Positions 18,133 through 25,864 of a stretch of DNA of 64,000 nt are shown piece after piece. Position 1 is the first letter of the stretch; the number at the start of each line of letters is the position of its first letter. The stretch is from Janibacter melonis (GTDB taxonomy: Bacteria > Actinomycetota > Actinomycetes > Actinomycetales > Dermatophilaceae). A model generated the notes under the pieces. It saw only the letters and a program-made list of their open reading frames with translations. It did no database searches and was not told where the DNA came from. The stretch spans positions 310,001 to 374,000 of the forward strand of contig NZ_JAJBZM010000002.1 of NCBI RefSeq assembly GCF_020567375.1, written 5' to 3'. A program made the translations under genes and the position numbers.

Positions 18133-18501
18133 TCACCGCCGCCGGAGGGAGACCCAGCCGTTGGGCTTGGTGCCCTCGCGCTCGTCGCTGTGCGGCACGG
18201 TCTCGACGACGGTGTAGCTGCGCCCGTCGAGCTCGACGGTGCCGTCGAGGTCGACCGAGACCCGGCCGTCGGGGGTCTGCAGCCCGGCCCCGTCGTCGGT
18301 GACGTTGTAGGCGACGACGCGGGTGCCGTCGACCTTCGTCGGGAGGTTCTGCTTGAGGACGATGGCGTCGGCCATGGGGCTCTCCTGCGGTGCGCTGGGG
18401 GTCGAGGTGCTTGTGCTGGTGGACGCGGGGTCCGGCCCGCTGCCGCAGGCGCTCGCCCCGACGAGGAGGGCGAGGCCGGTCGCGATCGCCGCCCACCTCA
18501 T
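18133..18501 (-). CDS. Small lipoprotein paired with the calpain-like protein
   Basis: A 122-residue predicted lipoprotein: signal MRWAAIATGLALLVGASAC with candidate lipid-attachment Cys19, then a Ser/Thr/Pro linker (STSTSTSTPSAPQ) and a small beta-rich domain ending GWVSLRRR. The ATG overlaps the stop of the WXG100-calpain gene (ATGA), so the two are translated together. This is the expected position for an immunity or accessory protein of a secreted toxin, but that role is inference. I recognise no family for the C-terminal domain. The lipobox lacks the usual Leu at -3, so lipidation is likely rather than certain. Confidence 0.7.
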   Translation of the reverse strand: MRWAAIATGLALLVGASACGSGPDPASTSTSTSTPSAPQESPMADAIVLKQNLPTKVDGTRVVAYNVTDDGAGLQTPDGRVSVDLDGTVELDGRSYTVVETVPHSDEREGTKPNGWVSLRRR

Positions 18502-19619
18502 GGACGGCTCGTGCTGATGTGGCCGAAGTTGTCCTGGAACTCCTCGTAGGTGAGCACGATCGGGTCGTCTCCGGGGCTCCAGGGGTTGGTGAGCTCGAGG
18601 TCGCCGCTGTCGGTCACGCCGCTCACCCAGTAGAGGTGGTTCGTCGCGATCGTGTCGTCCTCGTACAGCGGGCGGCCGCCGACGTCGTCGTGCGAGGACA
18701 GGAGCACCTGCCCGCCGGTGTCGAGCACCTCGCGGATCTCGTCGGAGTCCGGCGGGGCGTTCCAGTCGAAGATCCCGCTGCTCGTGTTCTCGGTGTCGAC
18801 GTCCTGGCCGGTGATCGCCTCGAGGGCGCGCTGGGCGGTGTCGTAGTCGAGGTCGCGCCAGTCGCCGCCCATGTGCTGGGCCATCGCCTTCTCGTAGAGC
18901 AGCGGCCACAGCTCGCGCTCCGAGGCGCTCGCGTTGTCGGCGAAGACCGGGTCGCCGTCGTCGGCGGGCACGACCGCGTCGACGCGGTAGACAACCGGCT
19001 CGCCGTCGACGTAGAGCGTGACGTCGTAGGTGCCGTCGCCGTTGTCGACGACGCCCTGCTCGAGGACCTCGGGGTGGGTCGCGGCGACCGCCTGGAGCGA
19101 GGCGATGAACCAGCAGTCGTTGAGGCTGCCCTGCTCGACGTCGGTCGGCGCCACCCCGTCGCGGAAGAGCGGGCCCTCGATCTCGGTGTCGACGGCGTCC
19201 TCGGCGTCGGGGTCGAAGTTCGGGTTGTCCTTCTCCTTCGTGCTCCCGCCGGCACCTGCGTCGTCGGCTCCGCCGGCGCCCCCGTCGCGGCCGCCCGGCC
19301 CGGCGGGTCCGCCCGGTCCGCCCGGTCCGCCCGGTCCGCGCCCACCGGGGGAGTCGGAGGCGGAGTCCTGCGCGTCGGCCTGGCGCTCGAGCTCGTCCGC
19401 GTACGCCCGCACCCGGTCGGCGGCGGCGTGGACGACCCGCTCGGCCGCCGACCACCGGTCGCCGAAAGACGCGAGATCCGGTCCCTGCCAGGCCTCGTCG
19501 AGCGTGGCCAGCCCGGCCCGCCCGGTGCGGCACACCTCGTCGAGCCGTTGCTCCGTCGCCCTCAGCTGCGCACCCACCTGGCGCACCCGGGCGACGTCCA
19601 TCCCGTCGGTGAGCGTCAT
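18498..19619 (-). CDS. WXG100-like protein with C-terminal calpain-type cysteine protease
   Basis: A 373-residue two-part protein. Residues 1-85 are helical with a WXG motif (Trp44-Gln-Gly46), as in ESX/type VII substrates. Residues 92-126 are a Gly/Pro-rich linker. Residues about 145-373 are a calpain (C2) fold: Cys169 in GSLNDCWFIAS, His328 in TNHLYWV and Asn345 in TNPWSPGD form the expected triad. A ribosome-site-like GGGAGG precedes the ATG at 19619, and a TAGCCT hexamer lies about 40 bases upstream. It looks like a type VII-exported protease effector or processing enzyme. No ESX machinery is in the window. Target unknown. Confidence 0.8.
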   Translation of the reverse strand: MTLTDGMDVARVRQVGAQLRATEQRLDEVCRTGRAGLATLDEAWQGPDLASFGDRWSAAERVVHAAADRVRAYADELERQADAQDSASDSPGGRGPGGPGGPGGPAGPGGRDGGAGGADDAGAGGSTKEKDNPNFDPDAEDAVDTEIEGPLFRDGVAPTDVEQGSLNDCWFIASLQAVAATHPEVLEQGVVDNGDGTYDVTLYVDGEPVVYRVDAVVPADDGDPVFADNASASERELWPLLYEKAMAQHMGGDWRDLDYDTAQRALEAITGQDVDTENTSSGIFDWNAPPDSDEIREVLDTGGQVLLSSHDDVGGRPLYEDDTIATNHLYWVSGVTDSGDLELTNPWSPGDDPIVLTYEEFQDNFGHISTSRP

Positions 19620-19697
19620 GACCGGCCTCCCTGCCCTCGTCCCTGCGCAGGCTAGTGGCGGCGTGGTGGGCGCGGCCAGGGCAGGACTCCCCTGCGA

Positions 19698-19703
19698 TAG
19701 CGT
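19698..19703 (+). promoter_or_regulatory. -10 element for tRNA-Sec
   Basis: TAGCGT, seven bases before the first base of the mature tRNA, so initiation could fall on G1 itself without a 5' leader. Confidence 0.5.
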
Positions 19704-19710
19704 GAGCGGC

Positions 19711-19806
19711 GGAGGCGTCTGGGCACCTGGTGGGCTCCCCGGTCTTCAACACCGGTGAGGCCGAGCATCTCGGTCTGGCGGGTTCGATTCCCGTCCGCCT
19801 CCGCCA
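19711..19806 (+). tRNA. selC: tRNA-Sec (anticodon UCA)
   Basis: A selenocysteine tRNA of about 96 bases with encoded CCA. The acceptor stem pairs GGAGGCG (19711-19717) with CGCCTCC (19796-19802), followed by G and CCA (19804-19806). The anticodon stem CCGGT/ACCGG (19739-19743, 19751-19755) encloses the loop CTTCAAC with anticodon TCA at 19746-19748. A long variable arm and the T loop GGTTCGATTCC follow. It sits between the calpain gene and selD, beside all other sel genes. Confidence 0.97.
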
Positions 19807-19816
19807 GCCACCACCT

Positions 19817-19843
19817 GCGAAGGGGGCCCGCCGCCCCCTTCGC
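19817..19843 (+). terminator. tRNA-Sec terminator hairpin from an inverted octamer pair
   Basis: GCGAAGGGGG (19817-19826) pairs with CCCCCTTCGC (19834-19843) across a 7-base loop, eleven bases after the tRNA end. Confidence 0.65.
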
Positions 19844-19857
19844 CGGAGGGCCCGACC

Positions 19858-19863
19858 TAGGGT
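19858..19863 (+). promoter_or_regulatory. -10 element for selD
   Basis: TAGGGT six bases before the selD ATG and after the tRNA terminator. The overlapping GAGGG could also act as a ribosome site. Confidence 0.5.
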
Positions 19864-19869
19864 GAGGGC

Positions 19870-20877
19870 ATGGCGGAGCAGCTGCGACTGACCCAGTACG
19901 CCCACGGCGGAGGGTGCGCGTGCAAGATCCCGCCCGGTGAGCTCGAGCAGGTCGTCGCCGGCCTGCGCGGGGTGCGCACCGCCTCGACCGCCGAGGTGCT
20001 CGTCGGTCTCGACGACGGCGACGACGCGGCCGCCGTACGGGTCGCCGACGGTCTCGCCGCGATCTCCACCGCCGACTTCTTCACCCCCGTCGTCGACGAC
20101 GCCTACGACTGGGGCCGGATCGCCGCGGCGAACGCGCTCTCCGACGTCTACGCCATGGGTGGCACGCCCGTCATGGCGATCAACCTCGTCGGCTGGCCGC
20201 GCGACGTCCTGCCGACCGACCTCCTGACCGAGGTGCTGCGCGGTGGTCTCGACGTCGCGACCCGGGCCGGCTGCCCGGTCATCGGCGGGCACAGCATCGA
20301 CAACCCCGAGCCGATCTACGGCATGGCCGTCACCGGCACCGCCGACCCGGACCGCCTGCTGCGCAACGACGCCGCGCAGCCCGGGCTGCCGATCAGCCTC
20401 ACCAAGCCCCTCGGCCTGGGCATCCTCAACAACCGGCACAAGGCGACCGGCGAGCTGAGCGCCGAGGCAGTCGAGGTGATGACGACCCTCAACCGCGAGG
20501 CGTCCGAGGCGGCGCTGGCGGCGGGGGTGCGCTCGGCGACCGATGTCACCGGCTTCGGTCTGCTGGGGCACCTCCACAAGCTGTGCCGCGCGAGCGGCGT
20601 CGCGGCCGAGATCGACGCGGCGGCGGTGCCGTACGTGAGCGGAGCGCGCGAGGCGCTCGCCGCCGGGCACGTCCCCGGCGGGTCACGGCGCAACCTCGAC
20701 TGGGTGCGCCCCCACCTCAGCGCCGACGGGGTGAGCGAGGACGAGCTCGTCATGCTCGCCGACGCCCAGACCTCCGGCGGCCTGCTCGTCGTCGGCGAGA
20801 TCCCCGGCGCCCCCGTCGTCGGCCGCACCGTCGCCGGCGGCGCGCTCGGCGAGGGGATCACCCTCCGGGTGCGCTGA
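19870..20877 (+). CDS. selD: Selenide, water dikinase SelD
   Basis: A 335-residue selenophosphate synthetase that makes the selenium donor for SelA from selenide and ATP. The active-site segment is AHGGGCACK: Cys16 and Lys19 match the essential pair of the family, with Cys rather than Sec in the catalytic place, so SelD itself does not need selenium. Gly-rich and Asp-rich metal/ATP segments (STADFFTPVVDDAYDWG, MGGTPVMAIN) follow. The length is normal. A CCCCTTCG copy begins immediately after its stop, followed by the anomalous G/C tract. Confidence 0.96.
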   Translation: MAEQLRLTQYAHGGGCACKIPPGELEQVVAGLRGVRTASTAEVLVGLDDGDDAAAVRVADGLAAISTADFFTPVVDDAYDWGRIAAANALSDVYAMGGTPVMAINLVGWPRDVLPTDLLTEVLRGGLDVATRAGCPVIGGHSIDNPEPIYGMAVTGTADPDRLLRNDAAQPGLPISLTKPLGLGILNNRHKATGELSAEAVEVMTTLNREASEAALAAGVRSATDVTGFGLLGHLHKLCRASGVAAEIDAAAVPYVSGAREALAAGHVPGGSRRNLDWVRPHLSADGVSEDELVMLADAQTSGGLLVVGEIPGAPVVGRTVAGGALGEGITLRVR

Positions 20878-20932
20878 CCCCTTCGCGCTCGTCGGCTGGG
20901 GCTACGAAACCCTGCCAGCAGCCTTTCGACGT

Positions 20933-21103
<171 letters not shown>

Positions 21104-21178
21104 ACGTCAAGACCCAGCCAGCAGGGTTTTGTCGGACCGGGGCGAAGGGGGACCGAGCAACAGCTCGTGCAGGAGGGG

Positions 21179-22036
21179 TCAGGAGCGGGGGCGGGTGCCC
21201 GGGAGGTAGCCGACGTCGATGACGGCCTTGACGAAGGGGCGTGCCCGCCGCAGCGTCTCCTCGGCCTCCGGCACCCCGGCCCACAGGCCAGCGGCGGCGG
21301 TGTCGGTCTCGCGCTCGACCCGGTCGTAGAGCTCGGCGCCGGCAGCGGTCATCGCGCCGTCCGCGTCGAGCAGCCCGCGCGAGCGCAGCGACTGCGACGC
21401 GCTCTCCCAGTCCGAGTCCTCCCAGCCGCGCGTCGTGAGCAGCAGGGAGCGACCGAGCGTGCGCCGACGGATCGCCGGGTCGGGGTGGGGCGCCTCGTGC
21501 AGCACGAGGGCCTCGACGGGGGAGAGGTCTGCGAGGACGAGGGCCGCGATGTGCCCGTCGCCCCGGTGCTCGCGCACGACGGTGATCGCGTGCCAGAGCT
21601 GCAGGTGCGGCTCGTCCGGCCACGGGTGGGCGGCCCACGCGGCGGCGAGAGGCCGGCCCTCGAAGCGCGCGTCGACGACGCCCGCCCGCAGCGCGCCGAC
21701 GACGGAGGCGATCTCGGGGTCGGACACGCGCTCGCCGAGGGCGTCGCGCAGCGAGGCGTCGACCGCGCGGGTCCGTCCGGCGTCGGTCTCGTCGAGACCG
21801 GTCGACAGCGCCTCGGACCAGCCGAAGGTGATGAGCGCGGGGTTGAAGTTGTAGAAGGTCGCCGCGACCGTCGCCGCCGAGGTCCGGCCCAGCGGTGCCG
21901 CCCGCCCCCCGACGTACATGCCGGCCCGCGACAGCCGCAGCGGCACCGACTCGGTCTTGAGGTGCGGGTTGAAGTACGCCAGGACGTGGTACGGCTCGAG
22001 CGTCTCGTAGGCAGTGCGGGCCAGCGTCGAAGTCAC
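21179..22036 (-). CDS. SCO6745 family protein
   Basis: A 285-residue protein resembling the actinobacterial SCO6745 family (function not established). It begins TSTLARTAYETLEPYHVLAY and contains FYNFNPALI and a repeated helical C-terminal half. The GTG at 22036 is chosen because TAAGGT lies seven bases upstream (leaderless pattern). The longer frame upstream runs through the repeat and palindrome at 22077-22245 and is not believable. It stands alone, convergent with selD across the G/C tract. The C-terminal part (DSDWESASQSLRSRGLLD) resembles a winged-helix-like unit, but I would not call it DNA binding. Confidence 0.75.
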   Translation of the reverse strand: MTSTLARTAYETLEPYHVLAYFNPHLKTESVPLRLSRAGMYVGGRAAPLGRTSAATVAATFYNFNPALITFGWSEALSTGLDETDAGRTRAVDASLRDALGERVSDPEIASVVGALRAGVVDARFEGRPLAAAWAAHPWPDEPHLQLWHAITVVREHRGDGHIAALVLADLSPVEALVLHEAPHPDPAIRRRTLGRSLLLTTRGWEDSDWESASQSLRSRGLLDADGAMTAAGAELYDRVERETDTAAAGLWAGVPEAEETLRRARPFVKAVIDVGYLPGTRPRS

Positions 22037-22043
22037 GTCTGGC

Positions 22044-22049
22044 ACCTTA
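22044..22049 (-). promoter_or_regulatory. -10 element for the SCO6745-family gene
   Basis: TAAGGT on the minus strand, seven bases before the GTG start. Confidence 0.5.
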
Positions 22050-22076
22050 CGGGTCACCCGGGCGGAGGGGGAGGCG

Positions 22077-22150
22077 GTGGTCTCGAGGCTCAGGCCCGGG
22101 GGGCCTTCGCACCTCGACCAGCGAGGAGTCGGGGGCCTTTGCGCTTCGAC
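22077..22150. repeat. Interspersed TCGAGG repeat, full copy plus fragment
   Basis: A full copy GTGGTCTCGAGGCTCAGG ... CTTCGCACCTCGACCAGCGA, then a diverged fragment ending GCGCTTCGACCACC at about 22150. Confidence 0.75.
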
Positions 22151-22196
22151 CACCATGCCCCCCTTCGCCACGTGACCAGCCCCGCCCCATGCCCAA

Positions 22197-22245
22197 TGAG
22201 CGCGAATCGCCGCTGCGCGGGGTGCGTAGCGGCGATTCGCGCTCA
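22197..22245. repeat. Perfect 18-base-pair intergenic palindrome
   Basis: TGAGCGCGAATCGCCGCT (22197-22214) is exactly complementary to 22228-22245, with a 13-base loop. It lies just downstream of the MFS carrier stop (minus strand) and may end that transcript. Confidence 0.75.
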
Positions 22246-22267
22246 CTCGGGCGACGGGAGAGGGGGG

Positions 22268-23563
22268 TCAGGCGTCGGCGGTGCGGCCGGCGGGCTTCTT
22301 CGTGATGAGGGGGATGGCGGCACCGACGAGGGCGATGATGCCGACGACCGTGTAACCGACGGTGTACGCCTTGTCCTCGCCGACGAGCGCGGAGATGAGC
22401 AGCGGGCCGACGACGCCGCCGATGGACCAGCCGATGAGCATGAGGCCGTAGATCCCACCGGCGTTCTTCACGCCGAAGAAGCTGCCGGCGGTCGACGGCA
22501 TCGTCCCGAAGGCGCCGCCGTAGCAGAGGTAGATGAGCGCGGCGAGGACGTAGAAGATGGCGACGTTGCCGGCGTGCGGGATCGCGATGAGCGCCAGGCC
22601 CTGGATCGCGAGGATCCCGACGAAGGCCGTCATCTTGCCGATCTTGTCCGACACGGCGGCCCAGGCGATGCGCCCGACGCCGTTGAAGAGCCCCATGACG
22701 CCGACGAGCGTCGCGGCGGCGCCGGCGCTGAAGCCGGCCACGTCGGTCGCGGTGCCCGCGGCGATCGAGATGAGCGAGATGCCCGCGGTGACCGAGATCG
22801 TGAGGATGAGGGTGAGGAGGTACCACTGCGGGGTCGACAGCGCCTCGGCCTGCGTGAAGTCGCGCGCCGCGGGGGCGGTGGTGTCCCCCTTCGCCGCGGT
22901 GCTCTGCGTCGCCCCGGCGACGGTGTAGCCCTCCGGCGGGTTGCGGAAGACGGAGGCGCCGATGACGCCCGCGACGAGGTAGGCCAGACCGAGCCAGAGG
23001 AAGACCTTCGTCGGGTAGCGCTGGTAGTCCTCGCTGCCGGCGATCATCCGCTGGGCGAGGGGGCTGGTGATGACCGCGCCGAAGCCGAAGCCGCCGACCG
23101 CGATGCCGGTGATGAGGCCCGTCTTGTCCGGGAACCACTTTTGCAGCATGGCGATCGGGACGATGTAGGCCAGGCCGAGACCGAAGCCGCCGAGCACGCC
23201 GTAGCCGAGCACGAGCAGCCACAGGTCGCTGCCGTCTCGCGCGAGGCTGGCCAGCATGATGCCGACCGAGTAGATCGCGACGCCGACGAGCGCCACGGTG
23301 CGCGGGCCCCGCTTGTCCTGGATTCGCCCGCCGAGGAAGGTCCCGACGAAGATCATGCCGATGGCGACCTCGAAGGGGATCGCGGCCTGCACCTTGGAGA
23401 TGTCGAAGGCCGAGCCGTCCGCCTGGAGCGCCTTGGCGAAGGTGCTCCACGCGTAGACGGCGCCGATGGCGAGCTGGACGAGGACGCCTCCGACGAGGAT
23501 GAGCCAGCGGTTGCCCCCTGCGCTCGTGGTGGTGGAGCGTGGCGTGGTGGCAGGGGTGCTCAT
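22268..23563 (-). CDS. OFA-type MFS transporter (oxalate/formate-antiporter family)
   Basis: A 431-residue, 12-segment major facilitator with the OFA signature GGRIQDKRGPR between segments 2 and 3. An AAGGAG ribosome site precedes the ATG at 23563. It follows the NrfD gene by 31 bases on the same strand, so it probably belongs to the formate dehydrogenase operon and may import formate or another small carboxylate. The family also includes lactate and oxalate carriers, so the substrate is inferred from context only. Confidence 0.85.
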   Translation of the reverse strand: MSTPATTPRSTTTSAGGNRWLILVGGVLVQLAIGAVYAWSTFAKALQADGSAFDISKVQAAIPFEVAIGMIFVGTFLGGRIQDKRGPRTVALVGVAIYSVGIMLASLARDGSDLWLLVLGYGVLGGFGLGLAYIVPIAMLQKWFPDKTGLITGIAVGGFGFGAVITSPLAQRMIAGSEDYQRYPTKVFLWLGLAYLVAGVIGASVFRNPPEGYTVAGATQSTAAKGDTTAPAARDFTQAEALSTPQWYLLTLILTISVTAGISLISIAAGTATDVAGFSAGAAATLVGVMGLFNGVGRIAWAAVSDKIGKMTAFVGILAIQGLALIAIPHAGNVAIFYVLAALIYLCYGGAFGTMPSTAGSFFGVKNAGGIYGLMLIGWSIGGVVGPLLISALVGEDKAYTVGYTVVGIIALVGAAIPLITKKPAGRTADA

Positions 23564-23594
23564 GACGACTCCTTCTCAGGTGGCGGTGGCGCGC

Positions 23595-24731
23595 TCAGCG
23601 CGCCGTGGTGATGCTGTCGTGGACGACGCCGCGAGCGCGACGCTCCTCGAGGCGGGCCTTCTGCGTGGCGACCGTGTGGCGGGGGTCCTTCGCCGACTCG
23701 ATCCCGGCCTCGACGACGGCGAAGCGGGTGAGCGCGGAGGCGGTGGCCAGGGCCAGCCCGCTCGCGACCGCGACGGTGCGCGAGCGGCGGGCGAGCAGCG
23801 AGCCGACGCCGCCGGCGATCGTGAGGACCTTCGCCGCGCGCATCATCGCGCCCGGTCGGCCGTGGTGGATCGTGTCGTCGATGTCGAGCTCGCGGAGCCG
23901 ACGCTCGACGGCCTCGGTGGCGACGAGGTCGCCGACCGCGCCGAGCACCGCGAGGCGCTGGACCGGCCGGGTCTGGGAGGTCGGGGTGAGGACGAGCTGC
24001 AGGCCCGAGGAGGCCATCGCCGCGGAGGAGACGAAGACGAAGGGGAGGGTGCGCCGCGACTCGAGCCACACGGGCGTGGCGGTGTCGGAGAGCAGGACGG
24101 CGGTGTACGCCGCGAGCGGCGGCCCGAAGGCGAAGCTGCCGAGCGAGCCGATCGTCTCGAGCGGGCGCACGACGCCGCCGAGGACGGGCAGGCCGCGACC
24201 GCCGCTGCGCCCGCCGAGCATCCGGTCGACCTCGGCCGCGGTGCTCAGCGCCCCGAAGGCGGAGAAAGCCGAGAAGATCCACGTGCCGACCGACATCGGC
24301 GAGGTGAGCTTGACCGTGCGCAGCATGTTGATGAAGCGCTCGGGCCGGCCGAGGTCGGAGACGAGCAGCCCGCCGCTCACGGCGACGGCCGTCATCGAGG
24401 TGAGCCGCGCGTTGCGGCGCAGCGCCTCCAGCCCGACGGCGTGGGCCGCGGCGCCGATCATGCCCGAGCCGGCGGCGACGCCACCGGTGAAGAGGTAGGC
24501 GGGGATCTCGTGCTTCCACGGCACCGGCTTGATGACCGGCTGCCCGTAGTAGCTGCGGAACTCCGCGTCCGGCACGACCGCCTGCTCGCCGCGCCCGCGC
24601 TGCCGCCCGGAGAGCCAGTCGCTGCCGCGAGCCGCGAGACCGCGCGGGTCGCGGTGCTCGCCGGCCCGGCGGCGCTCGCGCCGGCCCTGGGTCTCCGGTG
24701 GGCGATAGCTGTCGAAGGCGCTCGTGCTCAT
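23595..24731 (-). CDS. nrfD: NrfD-type quinone-linked membrane subunit of formate dehydrogenase
   Basis: A 378-residue NrfD/PsrC family protein. The first 80 or so residues are charged and cytoplasmic; the rest forms about eight membrane helices (starting HEIPAYLFTGGVAAGSGMIG, with LVSDLGRPERFINMLRTVK typical of the family). Such subunits anchor an iron-sulfur protein and pass electrons to the quinone pool without heme, replacing the cytochrome b subunit FdnI of E. coli FDH-N. The ATG overlaps the fdhB stop (ATGA). Confidence 0.88.
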   Translation of the reverse strand: MSTSAFDSYRPPETQGRRERRRAGEHRDPRGLAARGSDWLSGRQRGRGEQAVVPDAEFRSYYGQPVIKPVPWKHEIPAYLFTGGVAAGSGMIGAAAHAVGLEALRRNARLTSMTAVAVSGGLLVSDLGRPERFINMLRTVKLTSPMSVGTWIFSAFSAFGALSTAAEVDRMLGGRSGGRGLPVLGGVVRPLETIGSLGSFAFGPPLAAYTAVLLSDTATPVWLESRRTLPFVFVSSAAMASSGLQLVLTPTSQTRPVQRLAVLGAVGDLVATEAVERRLRELDIDDTIHHGRPGAMMRAAKVLTIAGGVGSLLARRSRTVAVASGLALATASALTRFAVVEAGIESAKDPRHTVATQKARLEERRARGVVHDSITTAR

Positions 24732-25864
24732 CGGCGCGCCCCGACGAAGGACACGGCTGCGGCGCCGAGGAGCCCCAGCGCGGCCAGACCGGCCTTGCGG
24801 AACATCTCGGGCAGGTGCGCGGTCGGCACGACCGGGTCCGGCGGCAGGCCGTAGACCTCGGGCTCGTCGAGGAGCAGGAAGACCGAGCCGGTCCCGCCGA
24901 CGCCGTCCTGGTCGTTGGCGCCGTACAGGCGTGCCTCGGTGAAGCCCTGGGAGTGCAGCTGGGTGACGCGCTCCTGGGCCGAGGCCACCATGTCGTCGTG
25001 GTCGCCGAACTTGATCGAGGTCGTCGGGCAGGTCTGCGCGCAGGCCGGGGTCTGGTCGTGACCGAGACGGTCGTAGCAGAGCGTGCACTTCTGGGCGACG
25101 CCGATGTTGGGCACGTGGTCGTGAGCGCCGCTGCCGCGCGGGTCCTCGACACCGCTCTCGTCACGGCGGCCGATGACCCCGAAGGGGCAGCCGCCGACGC
25201 AGTAGCCGCAGCCGTTGCAGACGTCGGGCTGGACGACGACGGTGCCGAACTCCGTGCGGAAGAGCGCTCCGGTCGGGCAGACGTCGAGGCAGCCGGCATG
25301 CGTGCAGTGCTTGCACACGTCGGAGGCCATGAGCCAGCGGAACTCCGGCAGCGGGCCGACCTTCGGCTGGCCGTCGACGGTGGTGCCGAAGGGGGACCCG
25401 CCGTTCGTCGACGGGGTGATGCCCTCCTGCGCCCCCTTCGCGGCGAGCATGTCCGACAGCGCCGGGCCGTGGTCCTCGACGGGCGCGGGCAGGCTGCCGT
25501 ACCCGGCGGGGGTGCCGCCGCGGGCGGGCTGCGGGGCGGGGGCCCCGATGCTCGGCATGCCGAGGTCGACGAGCGCCTTGCCGGAGGCCCGGGCCGCCTC
25601 GATGCGCTCCTGGCCCTGCTCGACGAAGGCGACGTGGCGCCACGTGCTCGCGCCGAGGTCACCGGTGTTGTCGTAGGAGTTGCCGGACAGGCCCAGCCCG
25701 TCCATGGGCACGGCGTTCCACTCCTTGCACGCCACCTCGCAGGCCTTGCAGCCGATGCAGATGGAGGTGTCGGTGAAGAAGCCCTTGCGGGACGGCGGGT
25801 CCACCCAGCCGGCGTCCTGCGCGACGTCGGTGGCACCGGAGAGCTGCTCGGTCAACCAGGTCAC
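24728..25864 (-). CDS. fdhB: Formate dehydrogenase beta subunit, four [4Fe-4S] clusters
   Basis: A 378-residue electron-transfer subunit. Four ferredoxin-type groups are seen: CIGCKACEVACKEW near the N-terminus, CKHCTHAGCLDVCPTGA, CNGCGYCVGGCPFGV and CTLCYDRLGHDQTPACAQTC, together 16 Cys. A long loop (about residues 60-145) rich in Pro/Gly is inserted between the first and second groups. A C-terminal hydrophobic segment (AALGLLGAAAVSF) may touch the membrane. The GTG at 25864 overlaps the fdhA stop (GTGA). It passes electrons from FdhA to the NrfD anchor. Confidence 0.93.
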   Translation of the reverse strand: MTWLTEQLSGATDVAQDAGWVDPPSRKGFFTDTSICIGCKACEVACKEWNAVPMDGLGLSGNSYDNTGDLGASTWRHVAFVEQGQERIEAARASGKALVDLGMPSIGAPAPQPARGGTPAGYGSLPAPVEDHGPALSDMLAAKGAQEGITPSTNGGSPFGTTVDGQPKVGPLPEFRWLMASDVCKHCTHAGCLDVCPTGALFRTEFGTVVVQPDVCNGCGYCVGGCPFGVIGRRDESGVEDPRGSGAHDHVPNIGVAQKCTLCYDRLGHDQTPACAQTCPTTSIKFGDHDDMVASAQERVTQLHSQGFTEARLYGANDQDGVGGTGSVFLLLDEPEVYGLPPDPVVPTAHLPEMFRKAGLAALGLLGAAAVSFVGARR

